From Treponema sp. (GTDB taxonomy: Bacteria; Spirochaetota; Spirochaetia; Treponematales; Treponemataceae): a stretch of DNA of 64,000 bases. Numbering within the stretch: position 1 is the first letter of the stretch; each line of letters opens with the position of its first letter. Shown here in pieces: positions 28,222 through 37,478 of this stretch. A program made the translations under genes and the position numbers. The stretch spans positions 26,958-90,957 of the forward strand of contig JAEDJA010000008.1 in assembly GCA_016296575.1 (NCBI GenBank), given 5' to 3'. The notes beneath the pieces were generated by a model. The model was not told the DNA's origin and ran no database searches. It was given only the letters and a program-made list of their open reading frames with translations.

Positions 28222-28980
28222 ATGAACCGTAATTTTTCAAGTGAAGCAGTAATTCTTTCTCTTTCTCCTTTGGGTGAAAATAATACCTTGGTGACAATGC
28301 TTACCAAAGAACGAGGTATTTATAAGGCTTGTCTTTATGGAGGACCTAAATCCAAACTAAGATCCTTATGCGCACCATTTAACTACGGAACCATATTTAT
28401 TTACGAAAACACCGAAAAAAATCAGAATAAAATTAGTGATTTTGACGTAAAAAATTTTCACATGAGTTTTTCACAAAATCTATTCAAAACCTATGCAGCA
28501 AACCTCGCCTGTGAAATTGCCATTAAAACTGAATGTGGTGGCGACAACAGACTTTTCTGGCCTTTAATCATATCATTTTTAGACGGAATGGAGCTTTCTA
28601 CCGAAATGCAAAGCCGTGCCGGTCTGTTACGATTTTTGTGGCGATTCATAAAAAATTCCGGACTCATGCCTCAGCTTGAAAACTGCAGTTCCTGTGAAAA
28701 TACTGTTTCTAAAAATCAGCTTTCCTATTATAATGTTAATGAAAACTCTTTTATGTGCAGTGATTGCGCGGAAGGACATGGTTCCCAGCATCTTCTGCCT
28801 GTAAAATACCAGGGACTCATGTATTTATGGGCCTGTGCTAATCTTGATCCTCAGAAAGCCAGAAATTATCCACTGGATGAAGAAGCTTTTAATCAGATCA
28901 GGGTTATTATCTATGAAATGACTAAACTCACCTGCTCTGCCAGGCTGAACACTCTTGAAATTGGGATGGGAATTTTATGA
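28222..28980 (+). CDS. recO: DNA repair protein RecO
   Basis: Recombination mediator that helps load RecA with RecR. 252 residues. The N-terminal OB-fold starts SEAVILSLSPLGENNTLVTMLTKERG, matching the family from its first residues and supporting start 28222. A zinc-type cluster (CSSCEN...CSDCAEG) lies near residues 155-182. The start codon follows the T tract of the araD terminator with no Shine-Dalgarno. A TATAAT at 28174-28179 would start RNA near 28186, inside the terminator's 5' arm, which would disarm it for recO transcripts. The stop overlaps the next start (ATGA). Confidence 0.85.
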   Translation: MNRNFSSEAVILSLSPLGENNTLVTMLTKERGIYKACLYGGPKSKLRSLCAPFNYGTIFIYENTEKNQNKISDFDVKNFHMSFSQNLFKTYAANLACEIAIKTECGGDNRLFWPLIISFLDGMELSTEMQSRAGLLRFLWRFIKNSGLMPQLENCSSCENTVSKNQLSYYNVNENSFMCSDCAEGHGSQHLLPVKYQGLMYLWACANLDPQKARNYPLDEEAFNQIRVIIYEMTKLTCSARLNTLEIGMGIL

Positions 28981-30332
28981 GAGCGACAGATATTATTTTA
29001 AAAAAACGCGGCACTTTTGTCACAGAAAACGGAAAAAGAATTCTTAAAAACTCTGAACCACTTACAAAAGAAGAAATTGACTTCATGATAAAAGGATGCA
29101 CTGACGAAAGCATTCCTCAGTATCAGTTGAGTTCATGGCTCATGTCCATTTTTTTTAACGGCATGACATTTGAAGAAACAGCATATCTTACCCAGAGCAT
29201 GCTTTATTCAGGTGACGTAATTGACCTCCATAAGTCAAATCTTTTTCCAAAAAACACTGTATTCGTTGATAAGCATTCCACAGGTGGTGTTGGTGATAAG
29301 ATTTCTTTACCCCTAGCACCCATTGTAGCAGCCTGTGGATTAAAAGTTCCAATGATGAGTGGACGTGCCCTAGGTCATACAGGTGGAACTTTGGATAAAC
29401 TTGAATCAATAAAAGGCTACAATGTAAATCTTACAGAAGAAAAATTTACACAGCTTATCAATAAAACCGGTTTTGCCATGACAGGACAGACTATAAAAAT
29501 TGCTCCTGCAGATAGAATTCTTTATGCTCTCCGTGATGTTACCGGCACTGTTGAATCTGTACCGCTTATTACCGCCAGTATTCTTTCGAAAAAAGTTGCA
29601 GAAGGTAGTGATGCATTGGTATTTGACGTAAAATACGGCAGTGGAGCCTTTATGAAATCCAAGGAAGATGCTGAAACTCTTGCAACCAGCCTTGTTAATA
29701 CAGTAAAGGCTATGGGGAAAAATGCAACAGCATTTCTTACAGATATGAACACTCCTCTTGGCATGAAAATTGGTAACTTCCTCGAAATTGAAGAAACAAT
29801 TGACTGTCTTATGAATAATGGACCTGCCGATATTATGACACTTACCCTGACTCTGGGTGCAGAAATGCTTGTTCTTGGAAAGATAGCAAAAAATACGGAA
29901 GAAGGTCTTGAAATGTGCCGCAAGGTAGTTTCAAACGGAAAAGCACTTGAAGCTTTCCTTGAAAATGTAAAAGACCAGGGTGGAGATCCTGAACTTCTTT
30001 TAAAAGAAAAAGATGTACGTCGTTCAGCATTCCACTACACTTTTACGGCAGAAAAAGACGGCTATATTTCCATGGAAAGTTATCTTATTGGAATTGCAGG
30101 GGTTGCGCTTGGCGTTGGACGAACAAAAACAACAGATCCTGTTTGTCCTGATGCAGGAATGATATTGTTCAAAAAAACCGGAGATTTTGTAAAAAAAGGT
30201 GAACCGGTAATGGAAGTTTACGGAAAGGATGAAGACTGTCTTTCTGAAAGCAAAACAATTCTTTTAAAAGCGGTAAGCTACACAGATAAAAAACCGGAAA
30301 CAAATCCTCTCATTTACAAGGTAATTAAATAA
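28977..30332 (+). CDS. pdp: Pyrimidine-nucleoside (thymidine) phosphorylase
   Basis: Phosphorolysis of uridine or thymidine in nucleoside salvage. 451 residues. Landmarks: the N-terminal helical domain (MRATDIILKKRG...LTKEEIDFMIKG), the phosphate site DKHSTGGVGDK, MMSGRALGHTGGTLDKLESI, and KYGSGAFMKS. The C-terminal domain (GRTKTTDPVCPDAG) is complete. It is coupled to recO by an ATGA overlap. recJ follows after 11 bp. Whether the enzyme prefers uridine/thymidine (Pdp) or thymidine only (DeoA) cannot be told from sequence alone. Confidence 0.92.
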   Translation: MRATDIILKKRGTFVTENGKRILKNSEPLTKEEIDFMIKGCTDESIPQYQLSSWLMSIFFNGMTFEETAYLTQSMLYSGDVIDLHKSNLFPKNTVFVDKHSTGGVGDKISLPLAPIVAACGLKVPMMSGRALGHTGGTLDKLESIKGYNVNLTEEKFTQLINKTGFAMTGQTIKIAPADRILYALRDVTGTVESVPLITASILSKKVAEGSDALVFDVKYGSGAFMKSKEDAETLATSLVNTVKAMGKNATAFLTDMNTPLGMKIGNFLEIEETIDCLMNNGPADIMTLTLTLGAEMLVLGKIAKNTEEGLEMCRKVVSNGKALEAFLENVKDQGGDPELLLKEKDVRRSAFHYTFTAEKDGYISMESYLIGIAGVALGVGRTKTTDPVCPDAGMILFKKTGDFVKKGEPVMEVYGKDEDCLSESKTILLKAVSYTDKKPETNPLIYKVIK

Positions 30333-30343
30333 GGAAATCCGGC

Positions 30344-32470
30344 ATGAAATTTAATAAAAAAGCAGTCACAAAAGCACAGATTGACCCAATTTGTGAAAAA
30401 TTCAAAATTGACCCAATATTAGCCTCGATTTTTGTACGCCGGGGTATTACCCAAGGTCCAGATTTGTTTTATTTTCTGGACAACGACATTCATTTTGAAC
30501 ACAATCCTTTTCTTTTTACTCAGATGGAAGATGCGGTAGAACGAATAATGGCCGCAAAAGAGGAAGAAGAAAAAATAATGATTTTTGGTGATCGTGATGT
30601 AGACGGCATTACAAGTACGGCAATTCTATATAATTATATGAAAAGAGCAGGATTCGATGTTTCTTATCGAGTTCCCAATGGTGATGAGCCTTATGGTCTT
30701 TCCATTCAGGCGGTAGAGGATTTTGCTGCAACAAACGGAACTTTAATTATTACCGTTGACTGCGGTATTTCCTGTTACGAAGAAGTAGAAAAAGCTAACT
30801 CACTTGGAATTGATGTCATCGTTACAGACCATCATAATCCACCTGAAAAAATTCCAAATGCATTTGCAATTCTTGATGCTAAAATTGAAGGTGAAGAATA
30901 TCCTTACAAAGAAATATCTGGAGCTGCAGTTGCTTATAAGCTTGTTTCCGCTTTAAGATTTGCACAAAGTTCACTTTTTAAAGCCGATATTTGCCTTTTA
31001 AATATTGAAGAAGTAAATGGCACATTTGAAATCACCGTGCTAAAGGTTCGCAATCATACAAAATACAAGATTATCAAAGAGATTATTGTTCCTGGACAAA
31101 CCTATTTTACAGACACAAGACTTCCTCTGTTTCTAGGTTCCAATTACATCTATGTTTGGGACAGCCGAGATACAATTGGCAAAATGAAAGCTTTATTTGG
31201 AAATGGAATTGATTTTTCCTTTATGGACCTTAAATCTGAAAGTTCAAAAATCTGGCCTGCTTTTGCTTCAAAAAGTCTTGCTCAACTAAAAGACATTTCA
31301 AAATCCTCAAGATTCGGCATGTGTCATAACACCGAAATTGAAGCACTTTTCAATATCTACATTACTTATGCCAATTATATGCTTTCGGTAAATGACAAAA
31401 ATCTGGAAGCTTGCAGAACTGAAGAACTCCAGCTGGTAGGTATTGCCGCCATGGCTGATATTATGCCAATGCGTAATGAAAACAGACTTTTTGTAAAAAG
31501 CTGTGTAAAAAGCATAAAAGATGGTAAAGCCATTCCCGCTCTTGCAGTACTTCTTTCAAAATTGAAATTAAATTTCCAGAATCTTTCGGCACAGGAGCTT
31601 GCCTGGGTGTTGAATCCCTGCTTAAATGCTGCAGGCCGCTTGGGAAAAACTGATTTAGCACTGGAACTCCTGGTTACTGAAGATCCCAAACGACGGGAAA
31701 TTCTTGCAGAAGAGCTTCTTCAGCTTAATGAAGAACGAAAAAAACTTGTTAATGATGCACTTTATGTTACAAAATCAAAGGCAGAAGAATCCATTTCCAA
31801 AACGGAAGGAAAAATGATTATTGTGGCAGACCAGTCCATCAATAAAGGAATAACAGGTCTTCTCGCCGGAAGATTCTTAAATGAATACAACGTACCTTCC
31901 ATTGCACTTACAAAAAATGATGGAATATGGGCAGGTTCCATGCGCTCAACTGAAAATGTAATCGCTACAGATTTTCTAAAAGACTTTGGAGATGATTTTT
32001 TTGTTGCTTACGGTGGACATAATGCAGCAGCTGGTTTTTCTTTTTCTGAGGATAAATTTGATCAGTTTATGGAAACTACACTTAAACTTTGCAGAACCTT
32101 TGATTCAGAAAAAAAGGAAACCGTACTTAACATCGATGCAGAAATTCCACCAGAATACCTGACACCTGCTATTCTTGATACGGTAAAGCTTTTTGAACCA
32201 TTCGGAAATGATAATGAAGAACTAGTTTTCTATTCACCAAAATTAAAAATCATTGATTCCAGAGTTATGGGAACACAAAACCAGCATCTGAAAGTTACCT
32301 TGGACTGTGGAAAACATAAATTCCCTGCCCTTTTCTGGAATGCTGCCGATAAATTAAACAGAGATTTTTCTTTGGGCGATGAAGTTTCAGTTTTGTACAA
32401 CATGAATGAGAATTTTTTTAATGGAACTGTTACCCCACAAATTATAGTCAAAGATTTATGGAGAAGCTAA
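30344..32470 (+). CDS. recJ: Single-stranded-DNA exonuclease RecJ with an internal insertion
   Basis: 5'-3' exonuclease acting in recombination and mismatch repair. 708 residues, about 130 longer than typical bacterial RecJ. DHH-domain motifs: FGDRDVDGITST, TVDCGIS, VTDHHNPP. The DHHA1 motif is YGGHNAAAGFSF and the C-terminal OB fold is present. The extra segment lies between the DHH motifs and the following helices (about residues 210-330) and has a beta-rich stretch (FEITVLKVRNHTKYKI) of no recognised family. The start at 30344 has a GGAAATCCGGC leader. The end overlaps the M23 peptidase start by one base (TAATG). Confidence 0.9.
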   Translation: MKFNKKAVTKAQIDPICEKFKIDPILASIFVRRGITQGPDLFYFLDNDIHFEHNPFLFTQMEDAVERIMAAKEEEEKIMIFGDRDVDGITSTAILYNYMKRAGFDVSYRVPNGDEPYGLSIQAVEDFAATNGTLIITVDCGISCYEEVEKANSLGIDVIVTDHHNPPEKIPNAFAILDAKIEGEEYPYKEISGAAVAYKLVSALRFAQSSLFKADICLLNIEEVNGTFEITVLKVRNHTKYKIIKEIIVPGQTYFTDTRLPLFLGSNYIYVWDSRDTIGKMKALFGNGIDFSFMDLKSESSKIWPAFASKSLAQLKDISKSSRFGMCHNTEIEALFNIYITYANYMLSVNDKNLEACRTEELQLVGIAAMADIMPMRNENRLFVKSCVKSIKDGKAIPALAVLLSKLKLNFQNLSAQELAWVLNPCLNAAGRLGKTDLALELLVTEDPKRREILAEELLQLNEERKKLVNDALYVTKSKAEESISKTEGKMIIVADQSINKGITGLLAGRFLNEYNVPSIALTKNDGIWAGSMRSTENVIATDFLKDFGDDFFVAYGGHNAAAGFSFSEDKFDQFMETTLKLCRTFDSEKKETVLNIDAEIPPEYLTPAILDTVKLFEPFGNDNEELVFYSPKLKIIDSRVMGTQNQHLKVTLDCGKHKFPALFWNAADKLNRDFSLGDEVSVLYNMNENFFNGTVTPQIIVKDLWRS

Positions 32471-33429
32471 TGAAAAAAATTATGCTTGCAATTCTTATTT
32501 TGAACTCTTTTTTACTTTTTGCCGCTACAGGAAATTTTCAAAGTGAAAATTATTCACTGAGTGTAAAATATAATGAGATTCTAGTGCCTGGAGATGCGGT
32601 TTTTGTACGCATGAATTTTATTCAGAACAGTAAACAGAAAAGAAATCTTAAAGCTCCGGAAAAAAATGCAGTTCTAAAGCTGTATAACGGAAAGAAAGCT
32701 GTAGAACAAGCCACTTTTTATTCTCTTGGTAAAACTAAAAAATCCGTAAATGACATGCTTTGTGGAATTCCTCTTTCTCCATGGCTTAGCGAAGGAGATT
32801 ATTCACTTAAAATCATTTTTGATGACGGAACTGAAACTAAGGAATTTAATCTTCCTGTTATTTTCCAGAATCGAAGCTGGAATACAGAAATTCTTGATTT
32901 GGATGAATCAAACAGTGCCATTAAAACAGATTCTTCTCCTGCAAGAACTTCTCAGATCAATACATTGAATGAAATCCTTGAAACAACTATTTTTTCAGAT
33001 GTTTATTCGCTAAAAAAATGGGTTCCTCCAACAGATTCTACACGATACACCGCTTATTATGGTGACAGAAGAACTTATAGATATACTAACGGGAAATCAT
33101 CAACAAGCCTCCATTACGGAAATGATTACGGGATTCCCACTGGAAGTGATGTGACTGCCTGTGCGGATGGTAAAGTTGTTATGGCAGAAAACCGTATTTC
33201 CACTGGCTGGAGCGTAGTTATTGAACATCTTCCAGGACTTTACAGCCTTTATTACCATATGGATTCACTTTGTGTTAAAGAAGGAGAAATGGTAAAAGCT
33301 GGAGAGCTAATTGGAAAATCAGGATCAACAGGATTAGCCACTGGACCTCATCTGCATTGGGAAGTTCGCCTTAACATGTGTGCAGTACGACCTGAATTCT
33401 TCCTTGATGATTTTACTTTTTCCGAGTAA
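32470..33429 (+). CDS. Exported M23-family metallopeptidase (LytM domain)
   Basis: 319 residues from ATG 32470. The upstream in-frame ATG at 32458 is less likely because GGAG at 32460-32463 serves as its Shine-Dalgarno and the signal peptide MKKIMLAILILNSFLLFAAT starts here. An Ig-like or beta-sandwich N-terminal part is followed by a LytM/M23 domain with HYGNDYG (zinc His and Asp), YYHMDS and the HLHWE motif, so all zinc ligands are present. Such enzymes cut peptidoglycan cross-links or activate amidases. Overlap with recJ suggests coupling. Confidence 0.9.
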   Translation: MKKIMLAILILNSFLLFAATGNFQSENYSLSVKYNEILVPGDAVFVRMNFIQNSKQKRNLKAPEKNAVLKLYNGKKAVEQATFYSLGKTKKSVNDMLCGIPLSPWLSEGDYSLKIIFDDGTETKEFNLPVIFQNRSWNTEILDLDESNSAIKTDSSPARTSQINTLNEILETTIFSDVYSLKKWVPPTDSTRYTAYYGDRRTYRYTNGKSSTSLHYGNDYGIPTGSDVTACADGKVVMAENRISTGWSVVIEHLPGLYSLYYHMDSLCVKEGEMVKAGELIGKSGSTGLATGPHLHWEVRLNMCAVRPEFFLDDFTFSE

Positions 33430-33452
33430 TTAAAACGAATTTCTTTTATGCC

Positions 33453-33485
33453 GACAGATTTTTATTTCTGCTTTAAAAATCTGTC
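33453..33485. terminator. Hairpin between convergent genes (M23 peptidase / trkA)
   Basis: Perfect 11 bp inverted repeat (33453-33463 / 33475-33485) spanning the trkA stop. It has no long T run on either side, so it is a likely but weak bidirectional terminator. Confidence 0.5.
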
Positions 33486-34175
33486 CAAAAGAATTTTATT
33501 TCCTCTCTGCTCTTTTTTTATGCTTTTAGCAAGGTAAGCTTCAATTTTTTCGTTAGATCCAGCAACAAGAATGTGACAATCTTTTGTGAAAATAAAATCA
33601 GGCCCAGAAATTGGAAGAAGCTCCTGTTCATTACAACTTCGGCAGGCTATTACATTCAGATTGTATTTCTGGCGTATTCCACTGTTCTTCAAAGATAAGC
33701 CTTCCAGTTCATCAAGAATTTCAACCTCGGCAATACTAAAATCTGATGAAAACTGCATGTAGTTGCAAAGCTGTTTTGAAATCAATAAGGGTGTGATTCT
33801 TTTTGCGGCTTCAAGTTCAGGATAAATTACCTGTGTAGCACCTGCCATGGTAAGAAGCTCTCCGTGGGTGTCAGACTGAGTTTCTACAATAATATTTTTA
33901 ATTCCCATCTGATGTAGATAATGAGTTGCAAGAATTGAAGGTTCAAGATTATTGTCAAAATCCAAAATTGCTGCATCCACATTCTGAGGAATAATTTTTA
34001 CAAAAGCCTCTTTATTGATTACATCAGTTATATAGGAAACCTTTGCCTTGCTTTTATATTTTTCAATCTTTTCTGAATCTTTATCTACAATAATAATTTC
34101 AGACCCAACGGCAGACAGTTCTTCAAGCATTCTGATTCCAAAAGCACCAAGTCCTATAATTGCAATCTGCAGCAT
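33462..34175 (-). CDS. trkA: Trk/Ktr potassium uptake regulator (RCK protein)
   Basis: 237 residues from ATG 34175. A GTG six bases upstream is possible, but AGAGGTGG is best placed as Shine-Dalgarno for the ATG. The N-terminal Rossmann fold has IIGLGAFGIRMLEEL and the acidic loop IIIVDKD, typical of NAD(H)/ATP-binding RCK-N domains. The second half is RCK-C-like. It gates the membrane channel TrkH encoded immediately upstream (14 bp gap), so the pair forms one K+ uptake system. Confidence 0.9.
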   Translation of the reverse strand: MLQIAIIGLGAFGIRMLEELSAVGSEIIIVDKDSEKIEKYKSKAKVSYITDVINKEAFVKIIPQNVDAAILDFDNNLEPSILATHYLHQMGIKNIIVETQSDTHGELLTMAGATQVIYPELEAAKRITPLLISKQLCNYMQFSSDFSIAEVEILDELEGLSLKNSGIRQKYNLNVIACRSCNEQELLPISGPDFIFTKDCHILVAGSNEKIEAYLAKSIKKEQRGNKILLDRFLKQK

Positions 34176-34189
34176 AACCACCTCTTTTT

Positions 34190-35548
34190 TTATCCTATAA
34201 GAACAGACTCTTCAGGATATATATAATCGTTTTTATCAGTTTCAAAAATTCCAGATTTTATGGACATAGCAAAAATACCAGTTCGTCCAATATACATTGT
34301 AAGAATAATTACAATTTTTCCAAAGACACTCAATTCTGGTGTTAATCCTCTGGACAATCCTACTGTAGCAAAGGCTGATGTACTTTCAAACACAAGATCA
34401 ATGATTGAAAATGTTCCCTCCAGAATCAGATGCTGTTCTGTTACAGCAAGTAAAATTGCAGAAAGAATTATTATCAATATACTTCGGGAAATAATTGTAA
34501 CAGATTTATTGATGACAGAAGAGGGAATTCGCCTGTTCAAAAAACTTACTGTATTTCTCTGTTCATTGCCGTCAAGAAGATATAGCATTGTAATGAAAAA
34601 AGTAGTTGTCTTTACGCCACCTGCAATGGAACCAGGAGATCCACCAATAAACATAAGCACCAGATGAAAAATAGTAGAAGCTGGTGGAAAAGCTTGCTGG
34701 GAAATTGTTTCAAATCCTGCAGTTCTTAAAGAAACTGATTCAAATATTGCTGTGAGAATAGTTTTTCCAGTTGAAAAATTCCATGTATTTATGGTCAAAA
34801 ATGATAGGAATGTAAAAACAAAGCCTAGAAGCAATAAAACAGCTGTAGCAATTAAAACAATCTTTACATGAAGTGATAAATAAAATTTCCGACCTTCTCT
34901 TTTTGCCTTTAATTTTTGTCCGATGTTTGTAAAAACCACAAATCCTATTCCACCCAAAATAATCAAAACCATTATGACAGAAAGGACATACCAGTTTTCA
35001 GAAAACTGACCAAGGGAATCAGAAAAAGGTGAAAAACCTGCATTACAGAAAGCAGAAATCGAAAGAAACAGTGAATGAAAAATAAATTCCGTATCACCTG
35101 ATTTATAAAGTCCTGGCATAAGAAAAAGAAAGCCTATGAACTGAATAATGATTGTAATCGAAATTATTTTTCTAAGAATGAATCTTGGGCGGTAATCAAT
35201 ATCATCAATAAAAAAATCTTTTACCAGGTTTCTGTTTGCAACCGAAATTTTTTTTGAAGATACTGTCATTAAAAGAGAAATATAAGTAAGGATTCCTAAA
35301 CCGCCGGTTTCAATCAGAATCAGAATAAAAACCAATCCTGTCCTGCTGTATATTTCCATGGATAATGTGGATAAACCTGTTACAGAAACAGCGGAAACTG
35401 CAGTAAACAGAGCATCAATGTAACTTACAGAAATCCCTTCTTTATATGCAACTGGAAGAACAAGTAAAATTGAACCGATTAAAGAAATAAAGAGAAAATA
35501 CAAAAACAGCTGAAGCTTTTCGGAAGAAAATTTATTTTTCACAGTCAT
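34190..35548 (-). CDS. trkH: Trk/Ktr potassium uptake channel subunit
   Basis: 452 residues with about ten membrane segments and four pore-loop repeats (for example ALFTAVSAVSVTGLST, SISAFCNAGFSP, ESVSLRTAGFE, ESTSAFATVGLSRG), each with the conserved Gly of the K+ selectivity filter. This is the KtrB/TrkH channel partnered by the RCK protein encoded next. Its position right after the GH43 gene (12 bp) may be only operon packing. Confidence 0.93.
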   Translation of the reverse strand: MTVKNKFSSEKLQLFLYFLFISLIGSILLVLPVAYKEGISVSYIDALFTAVSAVSVTGLSTLSMEIYSRTGLVFILILIETGGLGILTYISLLMTVSSKKISVANRNLVKDFFIDDIDYRPRFILRKIISITIIIQFIGFLFLMPGLYKSGDTEFIFHSLFLSISAFCNAGFSPFSDSLGQFSENWYVLSVIMVLIILGGIGFVVFTNIGQKLKAKREGRKFYLSLHVKIVLIATAVLLLLGFVFTFLSFLTINTWNFSTGKTILTAIFESVSLRTAGFETISQQAFPPASTIFHLVLMFIGGSPGSIAGGVKTTTFFITMLYLLDGNEQRNTVSFLNRRIPSSVINKSVTIISRSILIIILSAILLAVTEQHLILEGTFSIIDLVFESTSAFATVGLSRGLTPELSVFGKIVIILTMYIGRTGIFAMSIKSGIFETDKNDYIYPEESVLIG

Positions 35549-35560
35549 TTATTAATAATC

Positions 35561-37111
35561 TTACTCTTTGTGTTCTGCCTTAAAATCAGTAAATTTTGCA
35601 GATGCACCATTCTGAGCATATAATCCCCAGAATACACCTGTAAAACCTCCGGCTACCTCACTGGAAAGATATTTTGTATCAGCAGCTCCCAAATGAACCT
35701 CATCAGCAAAAAAATCATATCCATAAGGTGAAGCAGAAATTTTTAATACTGCCTTTGATGATTTTTGCAATACTTCTTTTTTTATACTGCTTGCAGGTCC
35801 TATTGTAACCTTTAATACTGCATAAATATCATTCCCGCGTTGTTCAAGGTATACATCATAATGATGATTTGGATCGAGGTATGCAGTAAGACCAGCCTCA
35901 CCTGGATTTTTCAGTTGGCATGATACTTTGCAAGTTTCATTGAATTCACTTTGGCGGATTCCAATAAAAACAGGACTTCCCTTTAGTGTATCAATTGTAA
36001 GATCCCCGGAACACAATTCAAAAGAATCTTTGGAAAACTTATATTTAGTTTCATCCGGATTACAAATAAAATTCCAGTCAAGCTTTACAGAAGTATTTTC
36101 AAAAGTTTTTTCAAAATTAAGATTTTGTGGTGCAAATGTATGATTTTCAGGACATTCAACTTCCAGTAAAGCCTGTCCGTACCCCTGTTTTTCATTATAG
36201 CCTGTTCCAACTACTTTTCCGTAAGCAGTTTTTTCAGCTTTGGTAAAAGGAGTTCCAATGTAGAACCAGCCGTCCTCCCAAATTACAGGCTCCATACAGG
36301 TTTCACGGCCAAGGTGATGATAAGGCATATACAAGTCTAACTGACGGAATGCCAGATGACAAAACCACCAGGTTCCGTCAAGAGCCTGAACAATATCTCC
36401 GTGACCAGCTCCCTGCAATGAATAACCGCCCATATTTCTGTTTGTAAGAACAGGATTTGCAGGACAAGGCTCATAAGGTCCTTTTATATTCTTTGATCGG
36501 GCATAATTTACCATATGACCGTATTCAGTTCCACCTTCAGCATTCAAAAGATAATAATAATCACCAAATTTATACATATGTGGAGCTTCAATAAAACGTC
36601 CGCCTGTTCCATACCATAATGGTTCATTTTCTGAAAGTTTTTTTCCTGTGGCAATATCAATTTCACTCATCTGAATATAGCCGCGGCCTTCTTTATCATT
36701 ACCGTTGGAAATAAAGTAAACTTTTCCGTCATCATCAAAAAATAAGGAAGGATCAATTCCACTTTGCTCTACTTTGATTGGTTCAGACCATTCGCCATAA
36801 ATATCGTCAGTATAAACATAGAAATTTCCCATATTATCTACATTTGTTACTACCATGTAAAAGCGACCTTTGTTAAATCGGATTGTAGGAGCATATATTC
36901 CAGCTGATGTATTGTTTTTTTCAACAAGAAGCTGACTTTTTCGGGTAAGACAATGACCAATCTGTTTCCAGTTAATTAAATCTTCACTTTCAAATACAGG
37001 CACACCGGGAAAATACTGAAAAGTTGAACAAACCATATAGAACTTTCCATTGGCTTCACACATACTAGGATCTGGATACATACCACGTAAAACTGGATTC
37101 TTATATTTCAT
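35561..37111 (-). CDS. GH43-family glycosidase (beta-xylosidase / arabinofuranosidase type)
   Basis: 516 residues, no signal peptide, so probably cytoplasmic. The five-blade propeller catalytic domain (about 1-300) shows the three GH43 acids: YPDPS (base Asp), GIDPSLFFDDDG (pKa-tuning Asp) and FIEAPHMYK (acid Glu). A C-terminal beta-sandwich (about 320-510) is like that of GH43 xylosidases. It probably releases xylose or arabinose from imported oligosaccharides, which fits araB-araD in this window. A GAGG Shine-Dalgarno precedes ATG 37111. The exact linkage cannot be stated. Confidence 0.88.
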   Translation of the reverse strand: MKYKNPVLRGMYPDPSMCEANGKFYMVCSTFQYFPGVPVFESEDLINWKQIGHCLTRKSQLLVEKNNTSAGIYAPTIRFNKGRFYMVVTNVDNMGNFYVYTDDIYGEWSEPIKVEQSGIDPSLFFDDDGKVYFISNGNDKEGRGYIQMSEIDIATGKKLSENEPLWYGTGGRFIEAPHMYKFGDYYYLLNAEGGTEYGHMVNYARSKNIKGPYEPCPANPVLTNRNMGGYSLQGAGHGDIVQALDGTWWFCHLAFRQLDLYMPYHHLGRETCMEPVIWEDGWFYIGTPFTKAEKTAYGKVVGTGYNEKQGYGQALLEVECPENHTFAPQNLNFEKTFENTSVKLDWNFICNPDETKYKFSKDSFELCSGDLTIDTLKGSPVFIGIRQSEFNETCKVSCQLKNPGEAGLTAYLDPNHHYDVYLEQRGNDIYAVLKVTIGPASSIKKEVLQKSSKAVLKISASPYGYDFFADEVHLGAADTKYLSSEVAGGFTGVFWGLYAQNGASAKFTDFKAEHKE

Positions 37112-37240
37112 AATACCTCTTAATTTTCACCAAAATAACTGGTTGCTTTAAAACAGTATAATACTTCTTTATTAAAGAATATATAAGATTAAAAAAAATT
37201 TATATACAATCTAATCTTAACAGAGCTTTACACTCACTTT

Positions 37241-37281
37241 AAAATAAAAAAATCTCGTAAGTATTTGAACCTACGAGATTT
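37241..37281 (-). terminator. Rho-independent terminator of tRNA-Val
   Basis: Perfect 10 bp stem (37272-37281 / 37250-37259 on the minus strand) followed by a T-rich tail, starting 8 bases after the tRNA 3' end. Confidence 0.85.
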
Positions 37282-37288
37282 CAAATTA

Positions 37289-37362
37289 TGGGCAGTGAGA
37301 GGATCGAACTCCCGACATTCTGGGTGTAAACCAGACGCTCGTACCAGCTGAGCTAACTGCCC
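37289..37362 (-). tRNA. tRNA-Val (anticodon UAC)
   Basis: On the minus strand a 74-nt cloverleaf can be folded: acceptor GGGCAGT/ACTGCCC, D arm with AGCTCAGCTGGTA, anticodon arm TCTGG-TTTACAC-CCAGA giving anticodon TAC, and T arm with GTTCGATCC. The discriminator base is A. CCA is not encoded. The remaining bases of 37112-37478 are AT-rich spacer with no further gene seen. Confidence 0.96.
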
Positions 37363-37478
37363 ATGCAACTTAGTGTCGCTTGATGTTTATATATTATAAA
37401 ATTAGGAAAAAAAGGTCAATAGGTTTACAAAGATTTTTTGCATTTTTTTTTGTTTTTTTCCTATTTATATATACTGAT

